From: Bacteroidota bacterium
GTDB lineage: Bacteria > Bacteroidota > Bacteroidia > Cytophagales > Cyclobacteriaceae
Length of the DNA: 47,219 nucleotides
Assembly: GCA_024280115.1 (NCBI GenBank)
Contig: JAJRQT010000008.1
Span: 1-47,219, forward strand
Direction: 5' to 3'
In this document: in pieces, positions 1-9,589 of the stretch
Position numbering within the stretch: position 1 is the stretch's first letter
How the letters are laid out: each line of letters starts with the position of its first letter
Notes under the pieces: generated by a model
Told to the model about the DNA's origin: nothing
What the model saw: the letters and a program-made list of their open reading frames with translations, nothing else
Database searches by the model: none
Made by a program: the position numbers and the translations under genes

Positions 1-1092
1 AGTATACTCATCATCATCGTTATCATGACTGTAGATTTCCGGATTTACGATACCTTTTCCTATGTAATATATGGAATAGTGGTATTTTTATTGGTTTTTG
101 TACTTTTTGCCGGAACAAAAGTCGCTGGTTCCACAAGTTGGTTTTCTATCGGAGGATTCAGAATACAACCTTCTGAATTTGCCAAATTTGCTACGGCATT
201 AGCGGTGGCTAAATACATGAGCAAAGTGAACTTTAAACTTACCAGGATTAGCAATTTCCTGGTCATGGTACTTATCATTGCAATTCCACCAGTGCTTATA
301 ATTGTGCAGGGAGATACAGGAACTGCACTCGTATTTGGAGCGTTTGTAATTGTGCTGTACAGAGAAGGGCTCAACCCGGGCATTATAATAATCGGTTTAA
401 TTGCCATCGCATTATTTGTGCTTACCCTAATATTTGATCAAACCACCCTGATAGTCGCTGTTCTTATTGTTGGGATACTGTTAATTTTACTTGGTAAAAA
501 AAGCTGGAACAGGATTCTTGTAATTGCCGCCGGTATGCTGTTGGTAATCGGTGTTGTGTGGAGTGTGGACTATTTTGTGAATGACATCCTAAAACCTCAT
601 CAGCAAAACAGGATTAAGGCTTTGATAAATCCTGAGGCAGACCCCCTTGGATATGGCTGGAACGTGACTCAATCAAAAATCGCCATAGGATCAGGAGGAT
701 TGTTTGGGAAAGGTTTTTTACAAGGCACCCAGACTAAATATGATTTTGTGCCCGAGCAAAGTACTGACTTTATATTTTGTACCTTAGGAGAGGAGCAAGG
801 TTGGGTTGGAACCACGGTGGTAATCATCCTATTTGTGCTTCTGCTGATTAGACTGGTAAAAATTGCCGACAGGCAAAAAGAATCCTTTGCAAGAATTTAC
901 GGGTACTCTGTCGCCTCCATAATTTTCATTCACTTCATGGTCAATATTGGTATGACGATAGGATTATTCCCGGTTATTGGAATACCACTGCCATTATTTT
1001 CCTATGGCGGATCTTCACTCTGGTCTTTTACAATATTGATATTTATTATCCTAAAAATTGACGCTCACAGGATGCAGGTGCTTGTGCGGTAA
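1..1092 (+). CDS. rodA: RodA/FtsW-family peptidoglycan glycosyltransferase, 5' end missing
   Basis: SEDS-family integral membrane enzyme that polymerises lipid II into glycan strands during cell elongation. The reading frame is open to base 1, so the gene starts outside the window; the ATG at 25 is an internal codon and at least the first membrane helix or two are missing. Seen here: a string of hydrophobic helices, the conserved family block VPEQSTDFIF with following GEE (about residues 245-260 of the fragment), and the C-terminal block GIPLPLFSYGGSS, both diagnostic for RodA/FtsW. The long hydrophobic insertion before the NRIKALINPEADP segment is usual in Bacteroidota RodA. RodA is preferred over FtsW because of the overall motif wording, without other mre/pbp neighbours visible. 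It converges with the next gene and only 10 bases separate their stops. Confidence 0.93.
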   Translation, partial: SILIIIVIMTVDFRIYDTFSYVIYGIVVFLLVFVLFAGTKVAGSTSWFSIGGFRIQPSEFAKFATALAVAKYMSKVNFKLTRISNFLVMVLIIAIPPVLIIVQGDTGTALVFGAFVIVLYREGLNPGIIIIGLIAIALFVLTLIFDQTTLIVAVLIVGILLILLGKKSWNRILVIAAGMLLVIGVVWSVDYFVNDILKPHQQNRIKALINPEADPLGYGWNVTQSKIAIGSGGLFGKGFLQGTQTKYDFVPEQSTDFIFCTLGEEQGWVGTTVVIILFVLLLIRLVKIADRQKESFARIYGYSVASIIFIHFMVNIGMTIGLFPVIGIPLPLFSYGGSSLWSFTILIFIILKIDAHRMQVLVR

Positions 1093-1102
1093 TTATTGGT
1101 AT

Positions 1103-2125
1103 TTAACCGGGGAAACGTTTATTAATGATATTGAAAAATTCCGAAACCTCCTCTTTTTCTAAATCCCAGTTTTTTTTCTGTACGTAATTTTCCTCAATAA
1201 AACTCATCGCCTCCTGTTTATTTGTACAGTTGTCGAGGTAATTGACAACCATTTCAAATTCGTCTTTGTCACCATTAAACAGATCATTTTCAAACATGAA
1301 ACGCTGATTGATGGTGATGCTTTTTTTGAGGCCTTCTATCGGTTTTTTCTCGTGAATATCGATTATTGCTTCCTTCTTTTCAGTCTCCAGCGTATCCAAC
1401 AAAGTTTGTTGACCTGAACCAAATTTTTCATTGATATTGTCTGATTCTTCTATTTGATCATCCTCTTCATAAACTTTCACGATCTCATTGGAATCTGAAT
1501 ATATCACGTTTAAATCGACTGCTAATACCTTGGATAACTCCTGTATATATATTTCAAATTCCTCCGGAGTTTCTTTAATTGTTTCACAAACTTCATCAAA
1601 AATTCGCACGGCGTCATCATTAAAAACAGCCTGAATTCCCTCTTTCTCAAATCTATCGATATACGCATCGAGTAGATTTCCATTTATCTTCATGTACTTT
1701 CGTATGCCTTTAAGGTCATCCAGCGAGATTTTTTGAAAAGTAGGCTTATTTATTTCCTGGAGATAATACTCATATGGAGAAAAAATAATCAATACAGTTT
1801 TGTATGTGGCCTCTTCTAAAAGAGGTCTAAAATCATCTTTGCGGATAAGAATATTTTTAGAAAGTACATTCATCAAAGAACCAGCGGCTTTTATAACAGC
1901 TTCGTTTTGGAAATCAAAATATGGGCTTTTTAAATTCTCAAATTCAGATTGCCACTTTTCAAATAAAATTTTTAGAATAAAAAAATTGATTTGTTTAATA
2001 TGGCTGAACTCAAGTATTTCCGCACCTTTAATACTTGTCCTGTCTTTAAAAAATGTATTTATTAATTGCTCCGCAAAGGTCTTGCTATAAGCATCTATGG
2101 ATTCGTGATTTACATTGCCTTCCAT
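1103..2125 (-). CDS. conserved hypothetical protein, 340 aa, acidic
   Basis: Function not recognised. The protein is soluble, rich in Glu/Asp/Lys, and has no signal peptide or clear membrane helix. A low-complexity acidic linker (about residues 205-250) separates a helical N-terminal part from a C-terminal helical domain with the pattern INQRFMFENDLFNGD and, further on, NWDLEKEEVSEFF. I know this C-terminal pattern from unannotated Bacteroidota proteins; no catalytic motif is visible. The open frame extends upstream to a GTG at 2305, but that would overlap tdk on the other strand. I chose the ATG at 2125 because a -7 promoter element lies 40 bases upstream of it. The gene is divergent from tdk and convergent with rodA, so it is probably a one-gene unit. 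Confidence 0.75.
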   Translation of the reverse strand: MEGNVNHESIDAYSKTFAEQLINTFFKDRTSIKGAEILEFSHIKQINFFILKILFEKWQSEFENLKSPYFDFQNEAVIKAAGSLMNVLSKNILIRKDDFRPLLEEATYKTVLIIFSPYEYYLQEINKPTFQKISLDDLKGIRKYMKINGNLLDAYIDRFEKEGIQAVFNDDAVRIFDEVCETIKETPEEFEIYIQELSKVLAVDLNVIYSDSNEIVKVYEEDDQIEESDNINEKFGSGQQTLLDTLETEKKEAIIDIHEKKPIEGLKKSITINQRFMFENDLFNGDKDEFEMVVNYLDNCTNKQEAMSFIEENYVQKKNWDLEKEEVSEFFNIINKRFPG

Positions 2126-2164
2126 CCTTAATATTAAATTGTGTCGTAAAAATACGGCCAAATA

Positions 2165-2172
2165 CAAAAATA
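2165..2172 (-). promoter_or_regulatory. -7 box for the hypothetical gene
   Basis: Reading the minus strand gives TATTTTTG, a full match to the Bacteroidota -7 consensus TAnnTTTG, 40 bases before the ATG at 2125. No well-spaced -33 TTG was found. It supports the shorter start of this gene. Confidence 0.4.
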
Positions 2173-2224
2173 ATTTCTCTTTCAACGAAATATATTTAGT
2201 TAAATTACTCAAGGCAATTCCAAA

Positions 2225-2232
2225 TAAGTTTG
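2225..2232 (+). promoter_or_regulatory. -7 box for tdk-recO
   Basis: TAAGTTTG matches TAnnTTTG and lies 40 bases before the tdk ATG. No clear TTG at the -33 distance. It is divergent from the element at 2165-2172. Confidence 0.4.
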
Positions 2233-2272
2233 CGAATATTTCTAATTTTAACGGAAAATAAATTGATCTGAA

Positions 2273-2881
2273 ATGTTCATAGAGCCCAATTTTGGAAGAC
2301 TCCACAAAAGTGAAAAAAATACAACCGGATGGATTGAAGTTGTATGCGGATCGATGTTTTCAGGTAAAACTGAAGAGCTCATTCGAAGGCTGAACAGAGC
2401 TAAAATCGCGAATTTAAAGGTTGAAATTTTTAAACCTGCCACGGATAAGAGGTATCACGATTTAAATGTTGTTTCTCACGATAAAAGGGAAATTCGTTCT
2501 ACACCAGTCCAATTTGCACATGATATATTGCTGTTATCAACTGATTGCGACCTGCTGGGTATTGATGAAGCTCAATTTTTTGACCCCGGAATTGTTGAAG
2601 TTTCCATTAAACTGGCAAACAATGGAAAAAGAGTTATTATCGCCGGATTGGATATGGACTATCTTGGACAGCCATTTAGCCCGATGAATGATTTGATGGC
2701 TGTAGCGGAGTTTGTTACAAAGACTCATGCAATATGTATGAATTGCGGTGCTATTGCGAGCTATACATATCGATTGGATAATTCTGATCAACAGGTTGTG
2801 CTCGGAGAAAAGGACATATACGAGGCCAGGTGCCGGCGGTGCTATAATGAGGGGATGGCGGCGAAGAATACCAAATTATAA
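2273..2881 (+). CDS. tdk: thymidine kinase (type II)
   Basis: Phosphorylates thymidine to dTMP with ATP in the pyrimidine salvage pathway; cytoplasmic. At 202 aa it has normal type II length. The P-loop GSMFSGKT is at residues 26-33, the magnesium-binding acidic stretch GIDEAQFF at about 97-104, and the lasso/zinc region carries two CxxC pairs (CMNCG and CRRCY) near residues 159-190, which fixes the type II (zinc-containing) family. The ATG start gives the MFIEP N-terminus typical of Bacteroidota enzymes. recO follows after 11 bases, so the two genes are likely cotranscribed from the promoter at 2225. Confidence 0.97.
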   Translation: MFIEPNFGRLHKSEKNTTGWIEVVCGSMFSGKTEELIRRLNRAKIANLKVEIFKPATDKRYHDLNVVSHDKREIRSTPVQFAHDILLLSTDCDLLGIDEAQFFDPGIVEVSIKLANNGKRVIIAGLDMDYLGQPFSPMNDLMAVAEFVTKTHAICMNCGAIASYTYRLDNSDQQVVLGEKDIYEARCRRCYNEGMAAKNTKL

Positions 2882-2892
2882 ATTCAAATTGC

Positions 2893-3576
2893 ATGCTTTA
2901 CAAGACCAGGGGAATCGCGCTTTCATATATCAGGTATAAAGAATCTTCTATAATTGCCAGAATATTTACTGAAACCTTTGGTATGCAATCCTATATTGTA
3001 AATGGCATCAGAAGTAAAAATGCAAAAACCAGGATAGCGCTTTTTCAACCCTTAACCATGCTAGACCTGGTGGTTTACAACAACAATAAAAAAGATATTA
3101 ACAGAATCAGTGAAATAAAAAGTGATTTCAGCTTTCATACTATTCCCTATGACATTAAAAAGACCACAATAGCCTTATTCATCACGGAATTATTAAATCA
3201 AACCCTTAGAGAAGAGGGTGAAAACGAATCACTTTTTGTATTTATCCGGCAGTCATTTTTAACGTTCGATTTAATGATTGAAAATTATGAAAATTTTCAT
3301 TTACAATTTATGTTTTTATTGTGCACCTACCTGGGTATCAAACCTGTATCTGCCCAAAGTATGCTCAAAGAAGTTGGACACTCAAAGACGTTTGATTTAC
3401 AGTTTATTGAACAGGTTAGTTTCTTTTTAAAAAACAGTAGTTACGGAAATCATCTTCCTTTAAATAAGTCAAGTAGAATGGCAATCCTTTTATTAATTAT
3501 TGACTATTATCGATATCACTTTGATGTTATCAAGGAGTTTAAATCTGTTCAAGTCTTAAAAGAGGTGTTTTCCTGA
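2893..3576 (+). CDS. recO: DNA repair protein RecO
   Basis: Recombination mediator of the RecFOR pathway: it helps load RecA on SSB-coated single-stranded DNA and anneals strands. At 227 aa it has the usual length for Bacteroidota. The N-terminal OB fold is recognisable (KTRGIALSYIRYKESSIIARIFTE at the start, the family opening), followed by the all-helical domain with LFITELLNQTLRE. The zinc-binding cysteines present in some RecO proteins are not seen, as is common in this phylum. It follows tdk by 11 bases and ends shortly before a bidirectional terminator shared with the atpDC operon. Confidence 0.93.
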   Translation: MLYKTRGIALSYIRYKESSIIARIFTETFGMQSYIVNGIRSKNAKTRIALFQPLTMLDLVVYNNNKKDINRISEIKSDFSFHTIPYDIKKTTIALFITELLNQTLREEGENESLFVFIRQSFLTFDLMIENYENFHLQFMFLLCTYLGIKPVSAQSMLKEVGHSKTFDLQFIEQVSFFLKNSSYGNHLPLNKSSRMAILLLIIDYYRYHFDVIKEFKSVQVLKEVFS

Positions 3577-3590
3577 ATAGGTAAAATAAA

Positions 3591-3616
3591 AAAGCTGCTC
3601 AACTTTGAGCAGCTTT
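3591..3616 (-). terminator. bidirectional terminator between recO and atpC
   Basis: Perfect 10-base stem AAAGCTGCTC / GAGCAGCTTT with a 6-base loop. On the minus strand it is followed by a good T run (TTTTTTATTTT), so it mainly ends the atpD-atpC transcript; on the plus strand the T run is weak but it sits just after recO. Confidence 0.85.
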
Positions 3617-3727
3617 CCAAAAGCTAAATTTTAGATATTGTTTTTATGTGAAATTAACCGGTTAAAAATTTTATACAAAATTGAGTATCGCAAAAAACTC
3701 TTATCGTTCTGGAATTATAGCAATTTT

Positions 3728-3976
3728 TTAGTCTTCAACAATCTCTTTGGCCAACAGGATAATATTGTTTTTCAATACCTCCACAATACCTCCATTCACG
3801 ATAATTTCATTTTCGGTATCTCCTGATTTATAGATGACTTTACCCTTATCCAGGGCGCTAATTAATGCCGCGTGATTTTTTAATACCTGAAAAGATCCTT
3901 TACTCCCTGGAAAAGTAGCTGAATCTACTTCTCCCTCAAATATTGTTTTGTCAGGAGTGATAATTTCTAAATGCAT
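3728..3976 (-). CDS. atpC: F1 ATP synthase epsilon subunit, minimal form
   Basis: Central-stalk subunit of the F1F0 ATP synthase. At 82 aa it contains only the N-terminal beta-sandwich domain (opening MHLEIITPDKTIFEGEVD, then a GSFQVLKNHAAL core) and lacks the C-terminal helical hairpin that inhibits ATP hydrolysis in the usual 130-140 aa proteins. This short form is typical of Bacteroidota. It is 15 bases downstream of atpD in the same operon and precedes the terminator at 3591. The other atp genes are not in the window, in line with the split arrangement known in this phylum. Confidence 0.95.
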   Translation of the reverse strand: MHLEIITPDKTIFEGEVDSATFPGSKGSFQVLKNHAALISALDKGKVIYKSGDTENEIIVNGGIVEVLKNNIILLAKEIVED

Positions 3977-3991
3977 AATATTCGGCTTTTA

Positions 3992-5503
<1,512 letters not shown>

Positions 5504-5532
5504 CTAAATATTAGACTAATAAAAAGCAAGTG

Positions 5533-5564
5533 CAAAACTAAGGTTTAATATTGTTTTTTACCAA
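5533..5564 (-). promoter_or_regulatory. promoter of atpD-atpC
   Basis: Minus strand: TTG at 5564-5562, 21 bases, TAGTTTTG at 5540-5533, an exact fit to the Bacteroidota housekeeping promoter. The start codon lies 35 bases downstream of the -7 box. Confidence 0.75.
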
Positions 5565-5600
5565 GTTAAGGCTAAAAATAATCGGATAGCCAAGGGCTTT

Positions 5601-6821
5601 TCAACTTCTTAAAAGTATGCGAAAAGTAGTCCCTTCGTTGATCTCGGTATTTCTCACAAAAATTTTCCCTTCGTGGTTTTTTTCGATAATTCTCTTTACC
5701 AGGGTAAGCCCCAATCCCCAACCTCTGGCCTTGGTAGTATAGCCCGGTAAAAATACGTCTTTGATCTTAGATTTTTGAATACCCTTCCCGGTATCCGAGA
5801 TATCTATTATGATTTTTTCATCAATGGCCCTTTTTATATTGATATCAATTTTACCAACGCCGCCCATGGAATCTACGGCATTTTTACAAATATTTTCAAT
5901 CACCCAATCAAAGAGCGGTTTGTTGATTCTCGCCCTGATATCTGAAGGGTTCGCTTTTAAATTAATTTCTACTTTTTTGGAAACGCGCCTTTTTAAATAT
6001 GAAATAGTGCCAGCAACACATTCGGGTAAATTTTCATAATTTAAGACCGGCACACTACCTATATTAGAAAACCTCGCTGTGATCATTTCAAGTCGCTGAA
6101 CGTCTTTTTCGAGCTCACCTATAATTTCTTTGTTATTTAATGTCTCATCTTCTTTGAAATACTCTACCCAGGCCATAAGCGAAGAAATGGGCGTGCCGAG
6201 CTGATGTGCCGTTTCTTTTGCAAGTCCTACCCAAACCCTGTTTTGCTCAGCTGATTTTGAATAATTGAAAGCGATATATGCGATAATCCCAAATATTGCT
6301 ATCACAGATAATTGAACATGTGGATAGTATTCCAACCGGCTCAATAATAGTGAGTTCTTATAATAAATGTATTGGTAATCATAAACTTCACCATTTTCAT
6401 TACGAAAAGGAATCTCTATCGGTTCGTACTCCAATTTCATTTCTTCCAATTCGTCTTTTAAAAAGGACTCACGCTCTTCCTCATCCAGAGCGGGATCTAC
6501 TTTCACATTTTTGGTGCTGATAACCTGCCCCAGTCCATTGGTTTGAATGACGGGAATCGAATTGTTAGGCGTCATGATTTCCTGAACTACAAATGCCAAT
6601 TCATCGGGGTTATTTTGATTGACTGTAAATTCCAGAGACTTAGCATAAAGGGTTATAATACCCAACTCACGTTCTTTTAATTGCTCAACGATAATCCTTG
6701 TAAAGTAAACCGAAGCCAGTGCAATGACAAAAGCAATAGAAACAATCACGAGGTTGATCGTCGATCTTTTCTTGATCAGGTCGATGCTTTTGTTGGCCAG
6801 TTTTTGACTTTCTTTTGCCAT
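5601..6821 (-). CDS. membrane sensor histidine kinase
   Basis: Two-component sensor kinase, 406 aa, with no response regulator next to it. Membrane helix 1 is at about residues 22-42 and helix 2 at about 169-187; the ~125 residues between them would form a small periplasmic sensor domain. The phosphorylated His is His206 in KETAHQLGTPISSL, a variant HisKA box common in this phylum. The ATPase part shows the N box (ENICKNAVDSM), G1 (DISDTGKGI), F box (VFLPGYTT) and G2 (GWGLGLTLVKRI). It lies between atpD and degQ, all on the minus strand, but a strong terminator separates it from degQ and the atpD promoter lies downstream, so it is probably its own unit. Signal sensed is unknown. Confidence 0.9.
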   Translation of the reverse strand: MAKESQKLANKSIDLIKKRSTINLVIVSIAFVIALASVYFTRIIVEQLKERELGIITLYAKSLEFTVNQNNPDELAFVVQEIMTPNNSIPVIQTNGLGQVISTKNVKVDPALDEEERESFLKDELEEMKLEYEPIEIPFRNENGEVYDYQYIYYKNSLLLSRLEYYPHVQLSVIAIFGIIAYIAFNYSKSAEQNRVWVGLAKETAHQLGTPISSLMAWVEYFKEDETLNNKEIIGELEKDVQRLEMITARFSNIGSVPVLNYENLPECVAGTISYLKRRVSKKVEINLKANPSDIRARINKPLFDWVIENICKNAVDSMGGVGKIDINIKRAIDEKIIIDISDTGKGIQKSKIKDVFLPGYTTKARGWGLGLTLVKRIIEKNHEGKIFVRNTEINEGTTFRILLRS

Positions 6822-6895
6822 TTACTACAATACGATAGTATTATTTTCAAATAATTGAATGTTCAATATTACCCAAATTTAACTTCGGGAAACAA

Positions 6896-6919
6896 AAAAG
6901 CCGCTATAAAGCGGCTTTT
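6896..6919 (-). terminator. terminator after degQ
   Basis: Perfect 10-base stem AAAAGCCGCT / AGCGGCTTTT with a 4-base loop, T run on the minus strand (TTTTTTGTTT). It ends the degQ transcript before the kinase gene. Confidence 0.88.
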
Positions 6920-6940
6920 AATTTACTATTTTGATTTGAA

Positions 6941-8413
6941 TTACCAACCCATACCGTAGTAGGCTTCTTTTCCATCAGGGTATTTACCTTTAATAAGAAC
7001 CCCATCTCCACCGTTGTTTTTTAATGTGCCGCGCAATTCATTCACGTCTCTCACAGGTCTGTTATTTATGGAAGTGATTAAAAATCCATCTTTGATACCT
7101 GCATCTTTCCATTTTCCATCTTTAATATTTTCTACAATTATTCCATGGTCAGCATCATATTGCTCCATCTCATCTTTTGTGGCGTTTCGCAAAGAAGCAC
7201 CTCCAATTGAATATGCATCATCTTTTTTAACAATCTTAACTTCGTTGTCCAGATTTTTAAGCTTAACCGAGACGGTTTTAGTTTTGCCGTCTCTTGTATA
7301 TGTCACCTGAATTTTATCGCCTGGCCTATGTCTTGCCACTAAATCTTGCAATTGGGCGACATCGGCGACTTCAGTTTTATTTATATTATGAATTACATCA
7401 CCCTTTTTTAATCCAGCTTCTTCGGCAGCGGTATTTTCATTTACCACAGCTATATATACACCATTTAAATCATCCAGATCTTCTTCGATCCTTGGATCAT
7501 TCACATTCATTATCTCAATTCCTAACAAGGCCCTCTGAACCATTCCGAATTCAATGAGGTCATCAACAACTTTTTTAACCAATGAAACAGGAACTGCAAA
7601 TGAATAACCGGCATAAGATCCTGTAGGTGTCGCGATTGCTGAATTGATACCAATCAACTCACCTTTTAAGTTTACAAGCGCCCCTCCGCTATTTCCGGGG
7701 TTGACGGCTGCATCAGTCTGGATAAAAGACTCAATTCCATATCTTTCCCGGAGAATACCAATATTCCTACCCTTCGCACTTACGATGCCGGCAGTAACAG
7801 TGGAGGTTAAATCAAAAGGATTGCCAACCGCCAATACCCACTCGCCAACACGTACTTTATCAGAATTGCCAAAACTTATAAATGGTAGATTTTCCTCATC
7901 AATTTTAATTACAGCAATGTCCGTATTAGGATCTGTACCTACAACAGTTGCCTTGTAGGTGCGGTTGTCGTATAAAGTGACTTCCAATTCATCTGAATTG
8001 GCAACTACATGATTATTTGTCACAATATATCCATTGTCCGAAAGGATCACACCTGAACCGGCACTCTGCGCTGGCCGTTGCTGACCGTGATATTCTCTTG
8101 GATCACCGAAAAAATCTTTGAACATATCCTCATATGGATTCCGGTTTCGACTACCGCTCGCTGTAGCTGACATTGTTGATTTTATATGAACTACACGAGG
8201 TGTTGCTATTTCTGCTGCATATACAAAGTTCAAACCATCCGGAATAGTAAAAGAAGAATCGTTGAGGTAATTTGAAAATTGTACATTGTTGTTTGTGGGA
8301 ACTTGTATGAAGGAGGGTTTTTCGTCCTCAAATAATTTATATCCCCCCAGGGCTATGATTCCTCCGAGTACCGAAGCGAATAATAAACCGAGCATTAACT
8401 GTCTTCTATTCAT
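6941..8413 (-). CDS. degQ: periplasmic serine protease DegQ/HtrA (Do family)
   Basis: Quality-control protease of the cell envelope that degrades misfolded proteins. 490 aa. An N-terminal helix (about residues 7-26) acts as signal peptide or membrane anchor. The catalytic triad is visible: His135 (VTNNHVV), Asp165 (NTDIAVIKI) and Ser242 (NPGNSGGALVN). Two PDZ domains follow, the first from about residue 275 and the second from about residue 400; the second is less canonical and contains an unusual acidic start. The frame begins with a GTG directly before an ATG; the ATG at 8413 is taken as the start. A -7-like TAAATTTG is found 26-33 bases upstream on the minus strand. Terminators lie on both sides, so it is monocistronic. 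DegP is an alternative name; the two cannot be told apart here. Confidence 0.95.
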   Translation of the reverse strand: MNRRQLMLGLLFASVLGGIIALGGYKLFEDEKPSFIQVPTNNNVQFSNYLNDSSFTIPDGLNFVYAAEIATPRVVHIKSTMSATASGSRNRNPYEDMFKDFFGDPREYHGQQRPAQSAGSGVILSDNGYIVTNNHVVANSDELEVTLYDNRTYKATVVGTDPNTDIAVIKIDEENLPFISFGNSDKVRVGEWVLAVGNPFDLTSTVTAGIVSAKGRNIGILRERYGIESFIQTDAAVNPGNSGGALVNLKGELIGINSAIATPTGSYAGYSFAVPVSLVKKVVDDLIEFGMVQRALLGIEIMNVNDPRIEEDLDDLNGVYIAVVNENTAAEEAGLKKGDVIHNINKTEVADVAQLQDLVARHRPGDKIQVTYTRDGKTKTVSVKLKNLDNEVKIVKKDDAYSIGGASLRNATKDEMEQYDADHGIIVENIKDGKWKDAGIKDGFLITSINNRPVRDVNELRGTLKNNGGDGVLIKGKYPDGKEAYYGMGW

Positions 8414-8526
8414 CACATGTTTATTTATAATTGAACATCAAATTTACCAAAATAACTTTATATATATCGTGTAATACTAACGAGTCCAAAAATGTTTTGA
8501 TACCATTTTAACATTTTTTAACAAAA

Positions 8527-8546
8527 AAGGCGGAAACAACCGCCTT
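8527..8546 (-). terminator. terminator after the hsp20 gene
   Basis: Stem AAGGCGG / CCGCCTT with a 6-base loop; on the minus strand it is followed by TTTTTTGTT. It lies 14 bases past the hsp20 stop codon. Confidence 0.85.
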
Positions 8547-8560
8547 ATTAATTACCACTC

Positions 8561-9001
8561 CTAATCATCTATTGAAATAGACCTTTTATTCGGTCCGGTT
8601 TCATCAATTGGAATTTTAACCGATAAAATCCCATTATTGAAATTAGCCACGATCTTATCCTCCAGGGCATCTTCAGGTAAATAAAAGGATCTGCTGAACT
8701 TTCCTTCCTTTATTTGCCGTAAATGGTACTTTTCAGAGTTGGTAGATTGCTCTACATTATTGTCACCAGTTATCTTAATAACATCATTTTCCACATTTAT
8801 TTCAATGTCTTTTTTTGAGTAACCGGCCACTTCCAACTGAATTTCAAATTCTTTTTCCTTTTCAAGGATGTTGGCTCTGGGAACAAACTTTGTCTCGGCG
8901 TTATTTTTCACTGCTTTCTCCATAAGCAATTCATCAACCAAAGAGTTGAAATTTGCAGGGATTGAATGTGTCAATCTCGGTTTAAATTTTAATAGTGTCA
9001 T
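8561..9001 (-). CDS. small heat-shock protein, Hsp20/alpha-crystallin family
   Basis: ATP-independent chaperone that holds unfolding proteins in large oligomers. 146 aa from the ATG at 9001, the typical family length; the longer frame begins at a GTG at 9037 with a Lys/Ile-rich leader unlike the family, so it is not used. The alpha-crystallin domain runs from about residue 40 to 135: it opens with KEFEIQLEVAGYSKKDIEINVEN, includes the RSFYLPEDAL strand-loop, and has the NGILSVKIPI strand; a short C-terminal tail follows with no clear IxI/V motif after it. A 17-base palindrome lies upstream (9089-9105). No CIRCE element (HrcA site) is present. Confidence 0.93.
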   Translation of the reverse strand: MTLLKFKPRLTHSIPANFNSLVDELLMEKAVKNNAETKFVPRANILEKEKEFEIQLEVAGYSKKDIEINVENDVIKITGDNNVEQSTNSEKYHLRQIKEGKFSRSFYLPEDALEDKIVANFNNGILSVKIPIDETGPNKRSISIDD

Positions 9002-9088
9002 ATCTGTTTTTATTTTAATTTTCAAAATATACTTCACTAATATTCAAAATCGTACCAACGCAGTATTTGATGCTTTCCGAGGCAAATA

Positions 9089-9105
9089 CGCGCCATTATG
9101 GCGCG
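9089..9105. promoter_or_regulatory. 17-base perfect palindrome upstream of hsp20
   Basis: CGCGCCAT-T-ATGGCGCG, GC-rich in an AT-rich gap, 88 bases upstream of the hsp20 start. It may be a repressor site for the heat-shock gene or a stray short repeat; no regulator gene is adjacent. Confidence 0.35.
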
Positions 9106-9202
9106 ATAATTATTATTTATTGGATTTTAAGGACAATATGGCATATAAATAAATGACCTAATTGTCCAGTTGGTCAAAGTGAAAATATTTATAGAATCTC
9201 TG

Positions 9203-9233
9203 TTGCATAATTAAATGCTACCCGCTAATATTG
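9203..9233 (+). promoter_or_regulatory. promoter of tRNA-Asn
   Basis: TTG at 9203-9205, 20 bases, TAATATTG at 9226-9233 (one mismatch to TAnnTTTG), 26 bases before the mature tRNA end. Confidence 0.5.
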
Positions 9234-9259
9234 CATTCCATTTTGAAACAATGGGAAAT

Positions 9260-9333
9260 TCCTCCTTAGCTCAGCTGGTTAGAGCGGCTGACTGTTAATC
9301 AGTAGGTCCTTGGTTCGAGTCCAAGAGGAGGAG
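9260..9333 (+). tRNA. tRNA-Asn (anticodon GTT)
   Basis: Full cloverleaf: acceptor TCCTCCT / AGGAGGA with discriminator G, D stem GCTC/GAGC, anticodon stem GCTGA/TCAGT around loop CTGTTAA (anticodon GTT), T stem CTTGG/CCAAG with loop TTCGAGT. CCA is not encoded. 74 bases. It marks the left border of the conflict-gene region; no repeat of the tRNA 3' end was seen further right in the window. Confidence 0.97.
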
Positions 9334-9344
9334 CTTGAAAATCA

Positions 9345-9380
9345 GGCACTTACAGAGTAAAATTTGTAAGTGTCTTTTTT
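9345..9380 (+). terminator. terminator after tRNA-Asn
   Basis: Stem GGCACTTACA / TGTAAGTGTC (one G-T pair) with a 10-base loop, then six T. It lies 12 bases after the tRNA. Confidence 0.85.
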
Positions 9381-9589
9381 ATTTGCATACCTTTTTTATG
9401 ATATTTCAAGTGATTTCCCATTTTATTCAAATCCATATGCATCAGAATTAAACAGATTTTAGTCTTCTTTTGCTTTCCTTTCTTCGGTTTTCGTAAATGA
9501 CCATTTTTGAGAGCAATTCTAAAGGCCGCAGGCAAGTGTACCGCAGGTAGTGGACTTGTTAGACAGATTCCATCAGAATCTTCAACGAC
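9381..9589. other. non-coding gap between tRNA and the conflict operon
   Basis: A 61-codon minus-strand frame here starts only at TTG and is a Lys-rich composition artefact without a recognisable motif. I see no supported gene, repeat or RNA. Confidence 0.5.

Noticed and set aside
8861..9152. CIRCE or HrcA site for the hsp20 gene
   Set aside because: The TTAGCACTC-N9-GAGTGCTAA pattern is absent.
9350..9535. 61-codon minus-strand frame after tRNA-Asn
   Set aside because: Starts at TTG, Lys-rich, no motif, and overlaps the tRNA terminator.
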